64,000 bases of DNA. It comes from Ruminococcus sp. Lineage in GTDB: Bacteria > Bacillota > Clostridia > Oscillospirales > Acutalibacteraceae. This document shows, piece by piece, positions 32,960-41,214 of the stretch. The DNA lies in contig SFIQ01000007.1 of the NCBI GenBank assembly GCA_004555265.1, positions 6,003 through 70,002 of the forward strand. Reading direction: 5' to 3'. Made by a program: the position numbers and the translations under genes. Numbering within the stretch: the first letter of the stretch is position 1; each line of letters begins with the position of its first letter. A model generated the notes under the pieces. It did not search any database. It was not told the origin of the DNA and was given only the letters and a program-made list of their open reading frames with translations.

Positions 32960-32965
32960 TGTTTG

Positions 32966-33160
32966 CTATTTTAAAAATGCTTCTATCTTTGCGCCGTCGG
33001 CGCGGCACAGCGTCCCGTAAACATAATCCATATCAATATAGGATTTTTTCACAAGGAAATTCCGTATGCGTATGTATTGCCTTCGAAACGCATATTCGGT
33101 GTAAAACTGATAATTTCGCCCTCTTTGCCTCGCCAAATAAGAAATCAAATTTGCACTGCC
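32966..33160 (-). pseudogene. C-terminal fragment of an unknown gene
   Basis: The minus frame ending at 32966 reads SANLISYLARQRGRNYQFYT then RQYIRIRNFLVKKSYIDMDY and GAKIEAFLK. It looks protein-like, but it runs straight into unrelated sequence near 33160, where a plus-strand fragment begins, and has no start of its own. Probably the tail of a gene cut by recombination. Family unknown. Confidence 0.4.
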
Positions 33161-33165
33161 CGCCG

Positions 33166-33582
33166 ACAAAGCGAGAACTTGCGGGATATGACGCAGGAAT
33201 TCACGCAACGGACAATGAAAGTTTGAAAGCGGACTTACAAGCCGCATTTGACCGCAAGTCGGTTTGGCTGAAAAAACAGGAAGCGGCACTCAAAGACTTT
33301 ACAAAACAAACGGGACTTACCCGTGACAGGTCGAGAGAGCAGGTTTCCGCGCATTTTGACACAACAAAAGGGAAAGTTGTTTCTTTCAACAAATCCGTGT
33401 CACAAAAGGCGGTACAGTCAGACAGGAGCGTTTATTATTCTGCAAAGAAGATATTAAAATCACAAGAAGTCGCAGAATCGCTTGAAACTTTCAACAAAAT
33501 ATCATATAATCCAAGTGGATTAGAAGCGTTTGAAAAAAGAAATCTTTATAAAACGCAGGCACTAAAATACGGATTGGAGTGA
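33166..33582 (+). pseudogene. C-terminal fragment of a phage minor capsid protein
   Basis: From about 33166 the frame reads TKRELAGYDAGI, LKADLQAAFDRKSVWLKKQE and FTKQTGLTRDRSREQV, which I recognise as the end of phage/ICE-carried minor capsid protein 2 (portal-associated). The 5' part is missing; upstream DNA is unrelated. The last ~60 residues (SVSQKAVQSDRSVYYSAKK to ALKYGLE) vary in this family and can carry a toxin domain. It overlaps the ribosome site of the next small gene, as capsid-toxin/immunity pairs do. The fragment is probably not translated alone. Confidence 0.6.
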
Positions 33583-33587
33583 CTATA

Positions 33588-33839
33588 TTGGCATCTTTTA
33601 ATTACAAATATGATTACACCATTTGTACTGTTGCTGATGAAGATATATTTACAAGACAGTGCAGAGCTTTGGAAAAGCATATTCCCGGATTGGTTAAAGA
33701 TGAATTGCTACACGATGTAGACGATAGTAAAGTGCAAATTTACTATTTAAACGGCCAACGTTTAAGCGTTCATAATAGTTATTATATTGACGCTGTATTT
33801 ATAAAATCCGAATTTGATATAGACCCATATTTCGAATAA
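33588..33839 (+). CDS. Small acidic protein, possible immunity-type partner
   Basis: 83 residues. TTG at 33588 has GGAG 8 nt upstream; a GTG at 33579 is too close to it. Acidic, soluble, with alternating strands (DSKVQIYYLNGQRLSVHNSY, YIDAVFIKSEFDIDPYF). It follows directly on the minor-capsid fragment and is closed by a terminator. Position, size and charge fit an immunity protein for the variable C-terminal domain of the capsid protein, but I cannot name a family. Confidence 0.65.
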   Translation: MASFNYKYDYTICTVADEDIFTRQCRALEKHIPGLVKDELLHDVDDSKVQIYYLNGQRLSVHNSYYIDAVFIKSEFDIDPYFE

Positions 33840-33844
33840 GATTT

Positions 33845-33871
33845 AGCACCCGCTTTTGCAGGTGCTTTTTT
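33845..33871 (+). terminator. Terminator of the small acidic gene
   Basis: AGCACC-cgcttttgca-GGTGCT followed by TTTTTT, 6 bp after the stop. Confidence 0.85.
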
Positions 33872-33903
33872 CATGCCAATTTCACAAAAAAATAGGATTA
33901 AAA

Positions 33904-34053
33904 ATGGATATGGTACAACTGTACTTCGGGATAAAATGCTTTGCGGCAATTTTTGTCCTACTTTTTCCGCTTATCGGTTATCTTTTTAGAGTTCTTGCAG
34001 CAAAAGAATTTTCTTCTTTTTTCGCATTTCAACATTTCCCATTGCTAATGTAA
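33904..34053 (+). CDS. Possible small membrane peptide
   Basis: 49 residues, MDMVQLYFGIKCF then a hydrophobic helix (AAIFVLLFPLIGYLF). AGGA lies 7 nt before the ATG. No family known; it could be a chance frame in A/T-rich DNA. The rest of 33872-34186 shows nothing further. Confidence 0.3.
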   Translation: MDMVQLYFGIKCFAAIFVLLFPLIGYLFRVLAAKEFSSFFAFQHFPLLM

Positions 34054-34186
34054 ACAAGCTGTATGTAACGAAACTATAAGTACTAAAAAAATCAATATAG
34101 AGTTCATTTTATGATGTGAAATTGTTTTATAAGCATTTAAGACGATATGTATAATTTTTTCAAAAATTCTCTCTCCCTTTACCTTT

Positions 34187-34762
34187 TTACTCGGCAAGGT
34201 TTATGTATTTGTTTTTTAGCTCGTTATATTCTTCCTCACTGTTAGCACTAAGATATGAGCCATCTAAAATCTCTTTTGCAAAGTTTTTTACATAATCCTT
34301 ATCTTGTTGTGCACCCTGTTCCTTTATGATTGAAAGAGAAAAATATAATATTTGAAAATCCTTCTCAGAAACACATTTATCCAAAAAGTTTTTACTTTCA
34401 ACTTCCAGCTTTTCATGTTCCGAAAGTTTTGACAAAGCTATTAAATACTGACCGTATAAATTACGGTCAAAATTACCATTGCCTTTCAAATACATTTCAC
34501 TATAGAAAACAAATTTTTCAAAATATTCATTGCTTTCATTTTCGTTACCAACCATTTGCAAACTACTGCAAAGGTTTTTTAAGACAGAATCTTTTTTTGT
34601 AATTTTGTATTGTACTTCTAATATTTTGGATTGAGATTCCGGTTGATTTTCAAACATATCAGAAAATATAGAATTTCCTGAACAAAACAAGCCCAATATA
34701 GCTATAAATATCAAAAACATTATACTGCATACTATTAGTATTTTCTTATTTATTTTCTTCAT
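34187..34762 (-). CDS. Anonymous membrane-anchored helical protein
   Basis: 191 residues with GAGG 8 nt before the ATG. N-terminal signal/anchor (KKILIVCSIMFLIFIAILGL, then FCSG, a possible but imperfect lipobox), then a mostly helical extracellular part with TPR-like spacing (SNEYFEKFVFYSEMYLKG, YGQYLIALSKLSEHEK). Low GC and codon use unlike the rest of the window suggest recent transfer. Follows the truncated secreted-protein fragment at 34809 by 46 bp. Family unknown; in style it resembles the protein at 61697. Confidence 0.75.
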   Translation of the reverse strand: MKKINKKILIVCSIMFLIFIAILGLFCSGNSIFSDMFENQPESQSKILEVQYKITKKDSVLKNLCSSLQMVGNENESNEYFEKFVFYSEMYLKGNGNFDRNLYGQYLIALSKLSEHEKLEVESKNFLDKCVSEKDFQILYFSLSIIKEQGAQQDKDYVKNFAKEILDGSYLSANSEEEYNELKNKYINLAE

Positions 34763-34808
34763 AAATATTACCTCGTCGTTATTATTTTTGTGCAGGTGAC
34801 AAGTTTAA

Positions 34809-35098
34809 CTAATCACCAAAATCTGCTACGCTAACAGTAATTGTTTTTGTGTCAACATATCTATTATTTTCAGTTCCATTGATAATGTGTTTGGAATGGA
34901 AATCGCTTGAACCATCAGTTGACCATTTTGCAACTGATACAGACATATTTGCATACATAGAAGCATTTACATCAGTTGCTTCTTCATAATCAGCATAATA
35001 TAATTCTTTGTTATCTCTTGTATAGTACAAGTATACATAAGTATCAGTACCATAATATACTTTATTTACATATTCGTCAACACGATTTGATGTTTTAC
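34809..35098 (-). pseudogene. 3' end of a secreted protein gene, 5' part lost
   Basis: From about 35095 the frame reads TSNRVDEYVNKVYYGTDTYV, a beta-rich extracellular-like sequence with YADYEEATDVNASMYANMSV, ending VSVADFGD. Upstream of 35095 the frame enters unrelated DNA that on the plus strand reads as another gene tail (DTLKAFEGVDVNEFQGNNK, stop at 35165). No start codon or signal peptide remains. Two gene tails are thus joined head to head. Confidence 0.5.
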
Positions 35099-35196
35099 CG
35101 CACAGGACACGCTTAAAGCCTTTGAGGGCGTTGATGTGAACGAGTTCCAGGGTAACAATAAATAGCGCGTTCTCACACTTTTCATAACATAAAAAC

Positions 35197-35228
35197 AAAC
35201 CGATACAGACAAAAGTCCGTATCGGTTT
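35197..35228. terminator. Hairpin AAACCGATAC/GTATCGGTTT
   Basis: Perfect 10-bp stem with a 12-nt loop, in the same position relative to the repeat unit as the AAAACACGG-type hairpins in the next two units. Confidence 0.6.
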
Positions 35229-35230
35229 AT

Positions 35231-35610
35231 TGGCGCGCTGCAAGGCGTTTCTGCTTGTCTACCCCCTCTGCCGCGAAGTTTATGCATGTTCTGAAAACAA
35301 CTATCATCTGCGCGACGGGCGGAAAACGCTCCACCGGAGCGTTTTCTTTCTCGCCCTTTCGAATCCCTTGCAGATTTTAAATCAAAAAAACACGGCACAC
35401 CGTTTGGTGTACCGTGTTTTTGGCGCGCTGCAAGGCGTTTCTGCTTGTCTACCCCCTCTGCCGCGAAGTTTATGCATGTTCTGAAAACAACTGTCATCTG
35501 CGCGACGGGCGGAAAACGCTCCACCGGAGCGTTTTCTTTTTCGCCCTTTCGAATCCCTTGCAGATTTTAAAGCAAAAAAACACGGCACACCGTTTGGTGT
35601 ACCGTGTTTT
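35231..35610. repeat. 190-bp direct tandem duplication adjoining tRNA-Arg
   Basis: Unit 1 (35231-35420) and unit 2 (35421-35610) differ at about three positions. Each starts with TGGCGCGCTGCAAGG, the 3' end of the tRNA gene that follows at 35611. Each also carries an inverted tRNA T-arm/acceptor piece (TTCGAATCCCTTGCAG), an AAAACGCTCC/GGAGCGTTTT hairpin and an AAACACGGCACACC-type terminator hairpin. The reading frames across it are repeat products. Confidence 0.85.
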
Positions 35611-35687
35611 TGGCGCGCTGCAAGGGATTCGAACCCCTGACCTTTTGGTTCGTAGCCAAACACTCTATCCAGCTGAGCTAGCAGCGC
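35611..35687 (-). tRNA. tRNA-Arg (ACG)
   Basis: On the minus strand GCGCTGC pairs with GCAGCGC (acceptor). The D arm is GCTCAGCTGGATAGAGT, the anticodon stem TTTGG/CCAAA holds loop CTACGAA (anticodon ACG), and the T arm is CAGGGGTTCGAATCCCTTG. The discriminator is G with an encoded CCA. All stems pair. Confidence 0.97.
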
Positions 35688-35806
35688 AAATGCGGTTCAA
35701 GTATTCTTTTGACCGCCGAAATATAATACCACCAACCGCCGAAAATGTCAACAGATTTTTTGATATTTTTTATTGCGCCGAAATTTCAGTCTTTCGACAG
35801 GCGTGC

Positions 35807-36137
35807 GGTAGGGGTAAACTGTGTTTGTCGGCGGCGGGAGCAAAATTCTCCGAATTCAGGCACCTTACGGCGGGAGCAAGCCCCCGCCCTACTTTATTAT
35901 AACAGACATTTCCCCCTACCATGGGAATCACCCCGCCCTACTCTATAACAGGCATTTCCGGTTTTAAAGAAAATCCACGCCCGCGGACAGGCGTGGACAC
36001 CTGTCCCTACAATTGGTAGGGGCGATTCACAATTCGCCCGTCAAATTTACTGTAAAATAAGGAACGGTGCGACCGTTCCCTACAAGCGCGCAAAACAAAT
36101 TCTGCGTAAGAGGCGCCGAATCGACGCCCCTGCAATT
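35807..36137. repeat. GC-rich palindromic intergenic repeat block
   Basis: Contains TCTCCGAATTCAGGCACC, GCGGGAGCAAGCCCCCGCCC and CTTTATTATAACAGACATTT, nearly identical to 2613-2700. These are followed by GGACAGGCGTGGACACCTGTCC, GGGGCGATTCACAATTCGCC and GGAACGGTGCGACCGTTCC modules. It fills most of 35688-36222; no gene is seen. Confidence 0.8.
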
Positions 36138-36222
36138 CTGTTATGCACCCCGCATGATTCACATTCTGCGGCGAAATGGGAGAATCCCCACACAAAGAAC
36201 CTGACTGCATACGGGGTTAAAG

Positions 36223-36555
36223 TCAGCGCTTTAAAAATTTTTCGTCCTTTTCGGAAAATCCCTTTTCGTCAGCAACGAACCGCTCCGCTTGCATGTGCAA
36301 GTCATATTTTTCGCGCAGTTTGATAATTTTTTGCATCATCGGAGAAGCGTGATGCAAATCAATCGCTTGTTGATCTTTCCAACTGTCAATTAAAAGAACG
36401 GTTTCGTCATCGTCCATAGGAAAATAGTATGCATATTTCAGATTTCCGTGCTCTGCGCGAATATCGTGCACAATACCGCTTGCCACCATTTCATTTGCAA
36501 ACTTTTTCGCATTTCCGTTTTTTCCGGTGTAAGAAATCAAAACTGTAATTGCCAT
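36223..36555 (-). CDS. Putative quinol monooxygenase (ABM family)
   Basis: 110 residues from ATG 36555 (MAITVLISYTGKNG), with AAAGG 11 nt upstream; a longer frame is not supported. Dimeric ferredoxin-like alpha/beta fold of the antibiotic-biosynthesis-monooxygenase family (VLLIDSWKDQQAIDLHHASP, MQKIIKLREKYDLHMQAERF). Last gene after the fucose cluster, 101 bp downstream of fucA. Function in fucose use is unproven; such proteins are often appended to sugar operons. Confidence 0.8.
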   Translation of the reverse strand: MAITVLISYTGKNGNAKKFANEMVASGIVHDIRAEHGNLKYAYYFPMDDDETVLLIDSWKDQQAIDLHHASPMMQKIIKLREKYDLHMQAERFVADEKGFSEKDEKFLKR

Positions 36556-36656
36556 ACTGTTATCTGCCTTTCTACATTCAGAAATTTCTGTGGTTCGCAA
36601 ATTCGTTTTCGGCGTATATGCGGCATACACGACATGGACAGTAAAAAGAACCGTAC

Positions 36657-37340
36657 TTAGTCCTCGCGGTAGTGTTTATACCCCGGGTGTTTGCCCGTGA
36701 TGCCGTAGTATTTGCGTAAATCAATGAGTTTTTGGATATTCTCTTCCGAAATTTCCTTTTCGCCGCCCAACAAATGCGCGGTGAGGCTGATTTTTGCAAA
36801 CAGTTCGAGCGTTTCCATACGGTAATAAGCGGTGATTGCGTCCGCTCCGACGGTCAGCGCGCCGTGGTTGGCCAGCAACAGGACATCATGCTCCTGCAAA
36901 TAGGGCGCAATCGCGTCGGGCACTTCATACGTCGAGGGCGTGCCGTAGGGCGTGACGGGAATGGAGCCGATGGCGGCAACCGTTTCAATCATCGTGTAGC
37001 GATCCAGCGGCACATGCGCCACAGCATAGCCCGTGGCAGTTGGGGGGTGTGCGTGCAGCACGGCGCCAACATCTTCGCGCTCCTTATAACAACGCAGATG
37101 CATTTTGATTTCCGAAGACGGGCGGTAGCCGTTTTCCGCTTCGAGCACATTGCCCTCGCCGTCAATCACCACCAATTTTTCAGGTGTGATGAAGCTTTTG
37201 CTGATGCCCGTAGGCGTCGCCAAGAAATTGCCGTTCGGCAGTTTGACGGATAAGTTGCCGTCATTCGCCGCAACCCAGCCCAATTGCCAAGTTTTGTGGC
37301 AGATGTCGCACATAATTTCGCGCGTTTCCATATAATCCAT
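36657..37340 (-). CDS. fucA: L-fuculose-1-phosphate aldolase (class II aldolase/adducin)
   Basis: 227 residues. Zn-dependent class II aldolase: GWVAANDGNLSVKLPNG, TPTGISKSFI, the metal His pair in VLHAHPPTATGYA, catalytic region ETVAAIGSIPVTPYGTP and the third metal His in LLANHGALTVG. It cleaves fuculose-1-phosphate to dihydroxyacetone phosphate and lactaldehyde. The assignment among fucA/rhaD/araD relatives is by neighbours (fucI, fucU). Confidence 0.9.
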   Translation of the reverse strand: MDYMETREIMCDICHKTWQLGWVAANDGNLSVKLPNGNFLATPTGISKSFITPEKLVVIDGEGNVLEAENGYRPSSEIKMHLRCYKEREDVGAVLHAHPPTATGYAVAHVPLDRYTMIETVAAIGSIPVTPYGTPSTYEVPDAIAPYLQEHDVLLLANHGALTVGADAITAYYRMETLELFAKISLTAHLLGGEKEISEENIQKLIDLRKYYGITGKHPGYKHYRED

Positions 37341-37369
37341 ACTGATACTTCCTTTTATAATTTTTTGTG

Positions 37370-37810
37370 TTAATCGGTGACAACGCCTTTTTGCAGTAAA
37401 ATGTTCGCATACAGCGCACTCTCACCGGTGGCGATAATCGCATAGGCTTCTTTTGCTTGCGCATAAAACGCAAAGCGCTCAATATACTGCACGGCGTTTT
37501 CGCCGCGCGCGTCATATTTTTGCACCGTGTCAAAATAGGTGTTCCATATCGGGGTTTCCACCGGGTCACCCGGCACGACCTCCATTAACCCGACAGGCTT
37601 TTCCACATAGGTATCTAACGGGAACAGTTGCAAAATCGCATCGAGGAGTTCCGGCACGCCGTGCCCGTCCATACGAATGACTTTGGCGTTTTTGCCCATA
37701 CTTTCGGCAGGAAAATTCCCGTCGGAAATCACCAAACGGTCACCGTGTCCCATTTCGCAAAGCACCTTTAAAAGTTCGGGAGACAGAATTTTCGGAATGT
37801 TTTTCAGCAT
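37370..37810 (-). CDS. fucU: L-fucose mutarotase (RbsD/FucU)
   Basis: 146 residues. LLKVLCEMGHGDRLVISDGN holds the catalytic His of the RbsD/FucU family, followed by VIRMDGHGVPELLDAIL. It interconverts anomers of L-fucose. Overlaps the kinase stop by 7 bp and is 29 bp from fucA. Confidence 0.93.
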   Translation of the reverse strand: MLKNIPKILSPELLKVLCEMGHGDRLVISDGNFPAESMGKNAKVIRMDGHGVPELLDAILQLFPLDTYVEKPVGLMEVVPGDPVETPIWNTYFDTVQKYDARGENAVQYIERFAFYAQAKEAYAIIATGESALYANILLQKGVVTD

Positions 37811-39282
37811 AATCCGTTGACCTCCAAAAATGTTTTGTAAGCGTTTTCGACTTGCGCGTCTGCATTTGGCGTAAAGGTATTTACCTTGTCAGAACGCCGC
37901 ACAATCTCGCGCGCCTCATTTAAATCTTTGACCGCGCCGAGCGCGAGCAGTTGCAGCACCAAATTGCCGTAAACGGTTGCCTCCACAGGGCCTGCCACCA
38001 CAGGTTTGCCCAAAGCATCTGCCGTTAATTGGCACAACAGCGTGTCTTTCACGCCGCCGCCGACAATATGCAACGCGGCATATTGCTTTTCGGTACAGGT
38101 TTCGATTTGCCCGACCGCATAGCGGTATTTAAGCGAAAGGCTGTCATATATACAGCGCAGGATTTCGCCTTTGGTTTCGGGCACGGGTTGCCCTGTTTTG
38201 CGGCAGTATTCCTGCACGCGGCGCGGAATGTTGCCCGCGGGGACAAATTCGGGCGCGTCGGGGTCAATAAAGAAACGGTACGGCGTTGCCGCACGCGCCA
38301 GCGTTTCCATTTCGGCAAAGGAGAGGTTTTCGCCCTCTTTTTGCCACTGACGGCGGGTTTCCTGGATAAGCCAAAGCCCGATGATATTTTTTAAGAACGA
38401 GGCTTTGCCCGCGTAACCGCCCTCGTTGGTGACATTGCATGCCTCGGCGGTGGTGTTGATGATCGGCTCGGAGAGTTCCGTACCCAACAGCGACCAAGTG
38501 CCGCAGCTTAAAAACAGAAAATCTTCTTTGTCCGTCGGCACGCTCGCCATCGCACACTGGGTATCGTGCCCCGCGACAGCAATCACCTCGGCAGGGATAA
38601 GCCCCAATTCTTCGCAAAGGTCGGGCTGTAACGCGCCAACCTTTGTCGCGGTCGGTACGATTTCGGTAAACAGCCGTTCGGGCAGTTCCAAAGCCGACAG
38701 CACGCGCTTTGACCACACGCGCTGTTTGGCGTCGAGCAGTTGCGTGGTGCTCGCGATGGAATACTCCGTGCATTTTTTGCCCGTCAGCAGATAATTAAAC
38801 AGGTCGGGCATAAGCAAAAGCGTTTCGGCACGGTCTAACAGCGCGGGGCGGTTTTCCCGCAGAGACAGCAGTTGAAACGCGGTGTTGATTTCCATAAACT
38901 GGTTGCCCGTTATGCTATAAAACTCGCTTTTCGGTAAATATTTGAAGGCTTTTTCGAGCATGCCCGCCGTGCGCGCGTCGCGGTAATGCACGGGGTTTTC
39001 AAGCAGTCTGCCGTCTGCGTCCAACAGCCCGAAATCGACACCCCAAGTGTCTACGCCGATGCCGTCGAGTGCGCCGTACCCTTTGGATTTGATGAGCGCT
39101 TGTTTCACTTCAAAAAACAACCGCAAAATATCCCAATACATGGTGCCGTTTACCGTAACGGGGTCATTTTGAAAGCGGTGAATTTCCTGTAATTGGAGTG
39201 TTTCGCCGTCAAATGTGCCGAGCACGGCGCGCCCCGAGGACGCGCCGAAATCGAAACTCAGCAAACGATATGTTTTTTTCAT
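37804..39282 (-). CDS. FGGY-family kinase, L-fuculokinase role
   Basis: 492 residues. FGGY sugar kinase of the rhamnulokinase-like branch: LLSFDFGASSGRAVLGTFDG (phosphate 1), GIGVDTWGVDFGLL, AVAGHDTQCAMASVP, FLSCGTWSLLG and HIVGGGVKDTLLCQLTADAL with the adenosine motif. It lies between fucI and fucU, so it phosphorylates L-fuculose, although by family it looks closer to RhaB than to enterobacterial FucK. Confidence 0.9.
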   Translation of the reverse strand: MKKTYRLLSFDFGASSGRAVLGTFDGETLQLQEIHRFQNDPVTVNGTMYWDILRLFFEVKQALIKSKGYGALDGIGVDTWGVDFGLLDADGRLLENPVHYRDARTAGMLEKAFKYLPKSEFYSITGNQFMEINTAFQLLSLRENRPALLDRAETLLLMPDLFNYLLTGKKCTEYSIASTTQLLDAKQRVWSKRVLSALELPERLFTEIVPTATKVGALQPDLCEELGLIPAEVIAVAGHDTQCAMASVPTDKEDFLFLSCGTWSLLGTELSEPIINTTAEACNVTNEGGYAGKASFLKNIIGLWLIQETRRQWQKEGENLSFAEMETLARAATPYRFFIDPDAPEFVPAGNIPRRVQEYCRKTGQPVPETKGEILRCIYDSLSLKYRYAVGQIETCTEKQYAALHIVGGGVKDTLLCQLTADALGKPVVAGPVEATVYGNLVLQLLALGAVKDLNEAREIVRRSDKVNTFTPNADAQVENAYKTFLEVNGLC

Positions 39283-39294
39283 ATAGAATACCCT

Positions 39295-41088
39295 TTATTT
39301 ATACATCGGTCCGAAGTTTTTGCAGGCACGGAAGTCCTGTGACTCCTTATCCATACCGAATGCGTTCCAAACCGCGGGGCGGAAGATTTTTTCTTCGGGA
39401 ACATTGTGCATACAAACGGGAATGCGCAAAATCGAGCAGAGCGTAATTAAATCTGCACCGATATGCCCGTAACTGATGGCACCGTGGTTTGCGCCCCAGT
39501 TGTTCATCACATCATACGCGCTCTTGAACGCGCCCTCGCCCGTAATGCGCGGGGCAAACCAAGTGCACGGCCAAGTGTAGTCGGTGCGTTTCCACAGTTT
39601 GTCGGAAACTGCATCGGGGAGGTTGACGGTATACCCTTCGACAATCTGCATCACAGGGCCTAAACCTTTCACGATGTTCAAGCGGCACATCGTGGCGGGC
39701 ATTTCACTGCGGGTTAAGAAGCGGGAGGAGAACCCGCCGCCGCGGAAGTAGCCCATATCCGCCGCGTTCCATGTGGTTGCCTCCAAGCATTTCTTTTGGT
39801 CATCTTCGGTCATTTCCCAGAACGGTTTGATGATGCCGTTGCCGTTTTCGTCTTTGACTTCGCCGCAGAAATCGAGCGCAGACGCGCCGGAGTTAATCAG
39901 GTGGATAAAGCCGCCCGCCTCTTTGGCGACGCCTGTGAGTTCATACCCTGTCGCTTTTTTGACCGCTTCGGGGCTCCAATAGGTACGCACATCGGAGAAC
40001 ATCTGCGCGGTGTTGGTTAGGAGTTTCCCAAACAGCATCGAAACGCCGTTCAAGGTATCGTTTTCGGTGGCGAGCACATAGGTCTCTCGCGCGCCGCTCC
40101 AATCAAACGAGGAGTTTAAAAGTGCCTCAGGATAGTCGCAGTTCGGGTAGAAATCCGTCCACTGGCGCTGCCCTTGGAAACCACCGCACAGCGCGTTGTG
40201 CCCGACAGCCTCTTCCTCGCACCCTTCTGGCAAATTCGGGTTGCCGCCGTACAAATCTTTGATGATGCACATCATCTTGACAACGAACGCCCAAGCCTCT
40301 TCCTTTTCTTTGTCGGACTTTTTGAACCAATCGGGGTTTTTGTCAAAGCCTTCTTTGCAGTTTTCTTTCGTCCACGCGAGCGCTTTTTGGAATTCCGCTT
40401 CGTCATAAATGCCCTCGGTCATACGGCGGATAATTTCCACTTCATCCACGGACTCCACACGCATGCCAAGATATTCCTCAAAGAAGTCGCAGTTGATAAT
40501 CGAGCCCGCAATGCCCATACAAATCGAGCCGATTTGGAGATACGATTTGCCGCGCATGGTTGCCGCCGCGACCGCCGCTCTGCCGAAGCGCAGAAGTTTT
40601 TCTTTCACATCGTCGGGGATTTCGGTCGCATCCATATCCTGCACATCTTTGCCGTAAATGCCGAATGCGGGCAAGCCTTTCTGTGCGTGAGAAGCGAGCA
40701 CGGAAGCAAGATACACCGCGCCCGGGCGCTCGGTGCCGTTAAAACCCCAAACCGCCTTGATGGTGTTTTTATCCATATCCATCGTTTCCGAGCCGTAGCA
40801 CCAGCACGGCGTGACCGTCAATGTAATTGCCACGCCCGCCTTGCGGAATTTATCTTCACATGCGGCGGCTTCCGCCACACGCCCGATGGTGGTATCTGCG
40901 ATAACCACTTTCACAGGCTCGCCGTTCGTATAGCATAAATTGTCCTCGAACAATTTTGCGGCGGACTTCGCCATATTCATCGTTTGCTCTTCGAGCGACT
41001 CGCGCACCTTTAACGGACCGCGTCTGCCGTCAATGGTCGGGCGAATCCCGATGACGGGATAGTCGCCGATTAGTCTTTGTTTACGCAT
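39295..41088 (-). CDS. fucI: L-fucose isomerase
   Basis: 597 residues from ATG 41088 (MRKQRLIGDYPVIGIRPTID), with AAGGAGG upstream; the family's usual length. Mn-dependent ketol isomerase. Visible motifs: TPCWCYGSETMDM, WGFNGTERPGAVYLA, GIYGKDVQDMDATEIP, metal-region SICMGIAGSIINCDFFEEYLG (shown in parts) and the C-terminal NNWGANHGAISYGHIG. First gene of the fucose operon behind the promoter at 41138. Confidence 0.95.
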   Translation of the reverse strand: MRKQRLIGDYPVIGIRPTIDGRRGPLKVRESLEEQTMNMAKSAAKLFEDNLCYTNGEPVKVVIADTTIGRVAEAAACEDKFRKAGVAITLTVTPCWCYGSETMDMDKNTIKAVWGFNGTERPGAVYLASVLASHAQKGLPAFGIYGKDVQDMDATEIPDDVKEKLLRFGRAAVAAATMRGKSYLQIGSICMGIAGSIINCDFFEEYLGMRVESVDEVEIIRRMTEGIYDEAEFQKALAWTKENCKEGFDKNPDWFKKSDKEKEEAWAFVVKMMCIIKDLYGGNPNLPEGCEEEAVGHNALCGGFQGQRQWTDFYPNCDYPEALLNSSFDWSGARETYVLATENDTLNGVSMLFGKLLTNTAQMFSDVRTYWSPEAVKKATGYELTGVAKEAGGFIHLINSGASALDFCGEVKDENGNGIIKPFWEMTEDDQKKCLEATTWNAADMGYFRGGGFSSRFLTRSEMPATMCRLNIVKGLGPVMQIVEGYTVNLPDAVSDKLWKRTDYTWPCTWFAPRITGEGAFKSAYDVMNNWGANHGAISYGHIGADLITLCSILRIPVCMHNVPEEKIFRPAVWNAFGMDKESQDFRACKNFGPMYK

Positions 41089-41137
41089 TGTTGTATTCCT
41101 CCTTGGCATTAAAAATAAAAAAATTCTATTTTCTTTC

Positions 41138-41176
41138 ATTATACTGTTGTTTTTTACTGAAATCAAGGTGTATAAT
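41138..41176. promoter_or_regulatory. Overlapping divergent promoters of fucI and the AraC regulator
   Basis: Minus strand: TTGATT (41161-41166), 17-bp spacer, TATAAT (41138-41143), driving fucI. Plus strand: TTGTTT (41147-41152), 18-bp spacer, TATAAT (41171-41176), driving the regulator. The two overlap face to face, so only one can be occupied at a time. Confidence 0.7.
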
Positions 41177-41214
41177 ACCAATAAAGTATAATAATATTCA
41201 CTTTTGAGGGCAGT

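Noticed and set aside
33166..35098. An intact prophage or ICE
   Set aside because: Only one capsid-like fragment is present; no integrase, terminase, portal, relaxase or conjugation genes are found nearby.
35382..35902. Long reading frames across the 35.2-35.7 kb repeat units and tRNA, such as the one containing IRTPDLLVRSQTLYPAELAA
   Set aside because: They are translations of the tandem repeat and of the tRNA antisense strand; no ribosome sites or protein-like composition.
37804..39282. Rhamnose operon (rhaB) instead of fucose
   Set aside because: The kinase alone is rhamnulokinase-like; the flanking isomerase, mutarotase and aldolase are clear FucI, FucU and FucA types.
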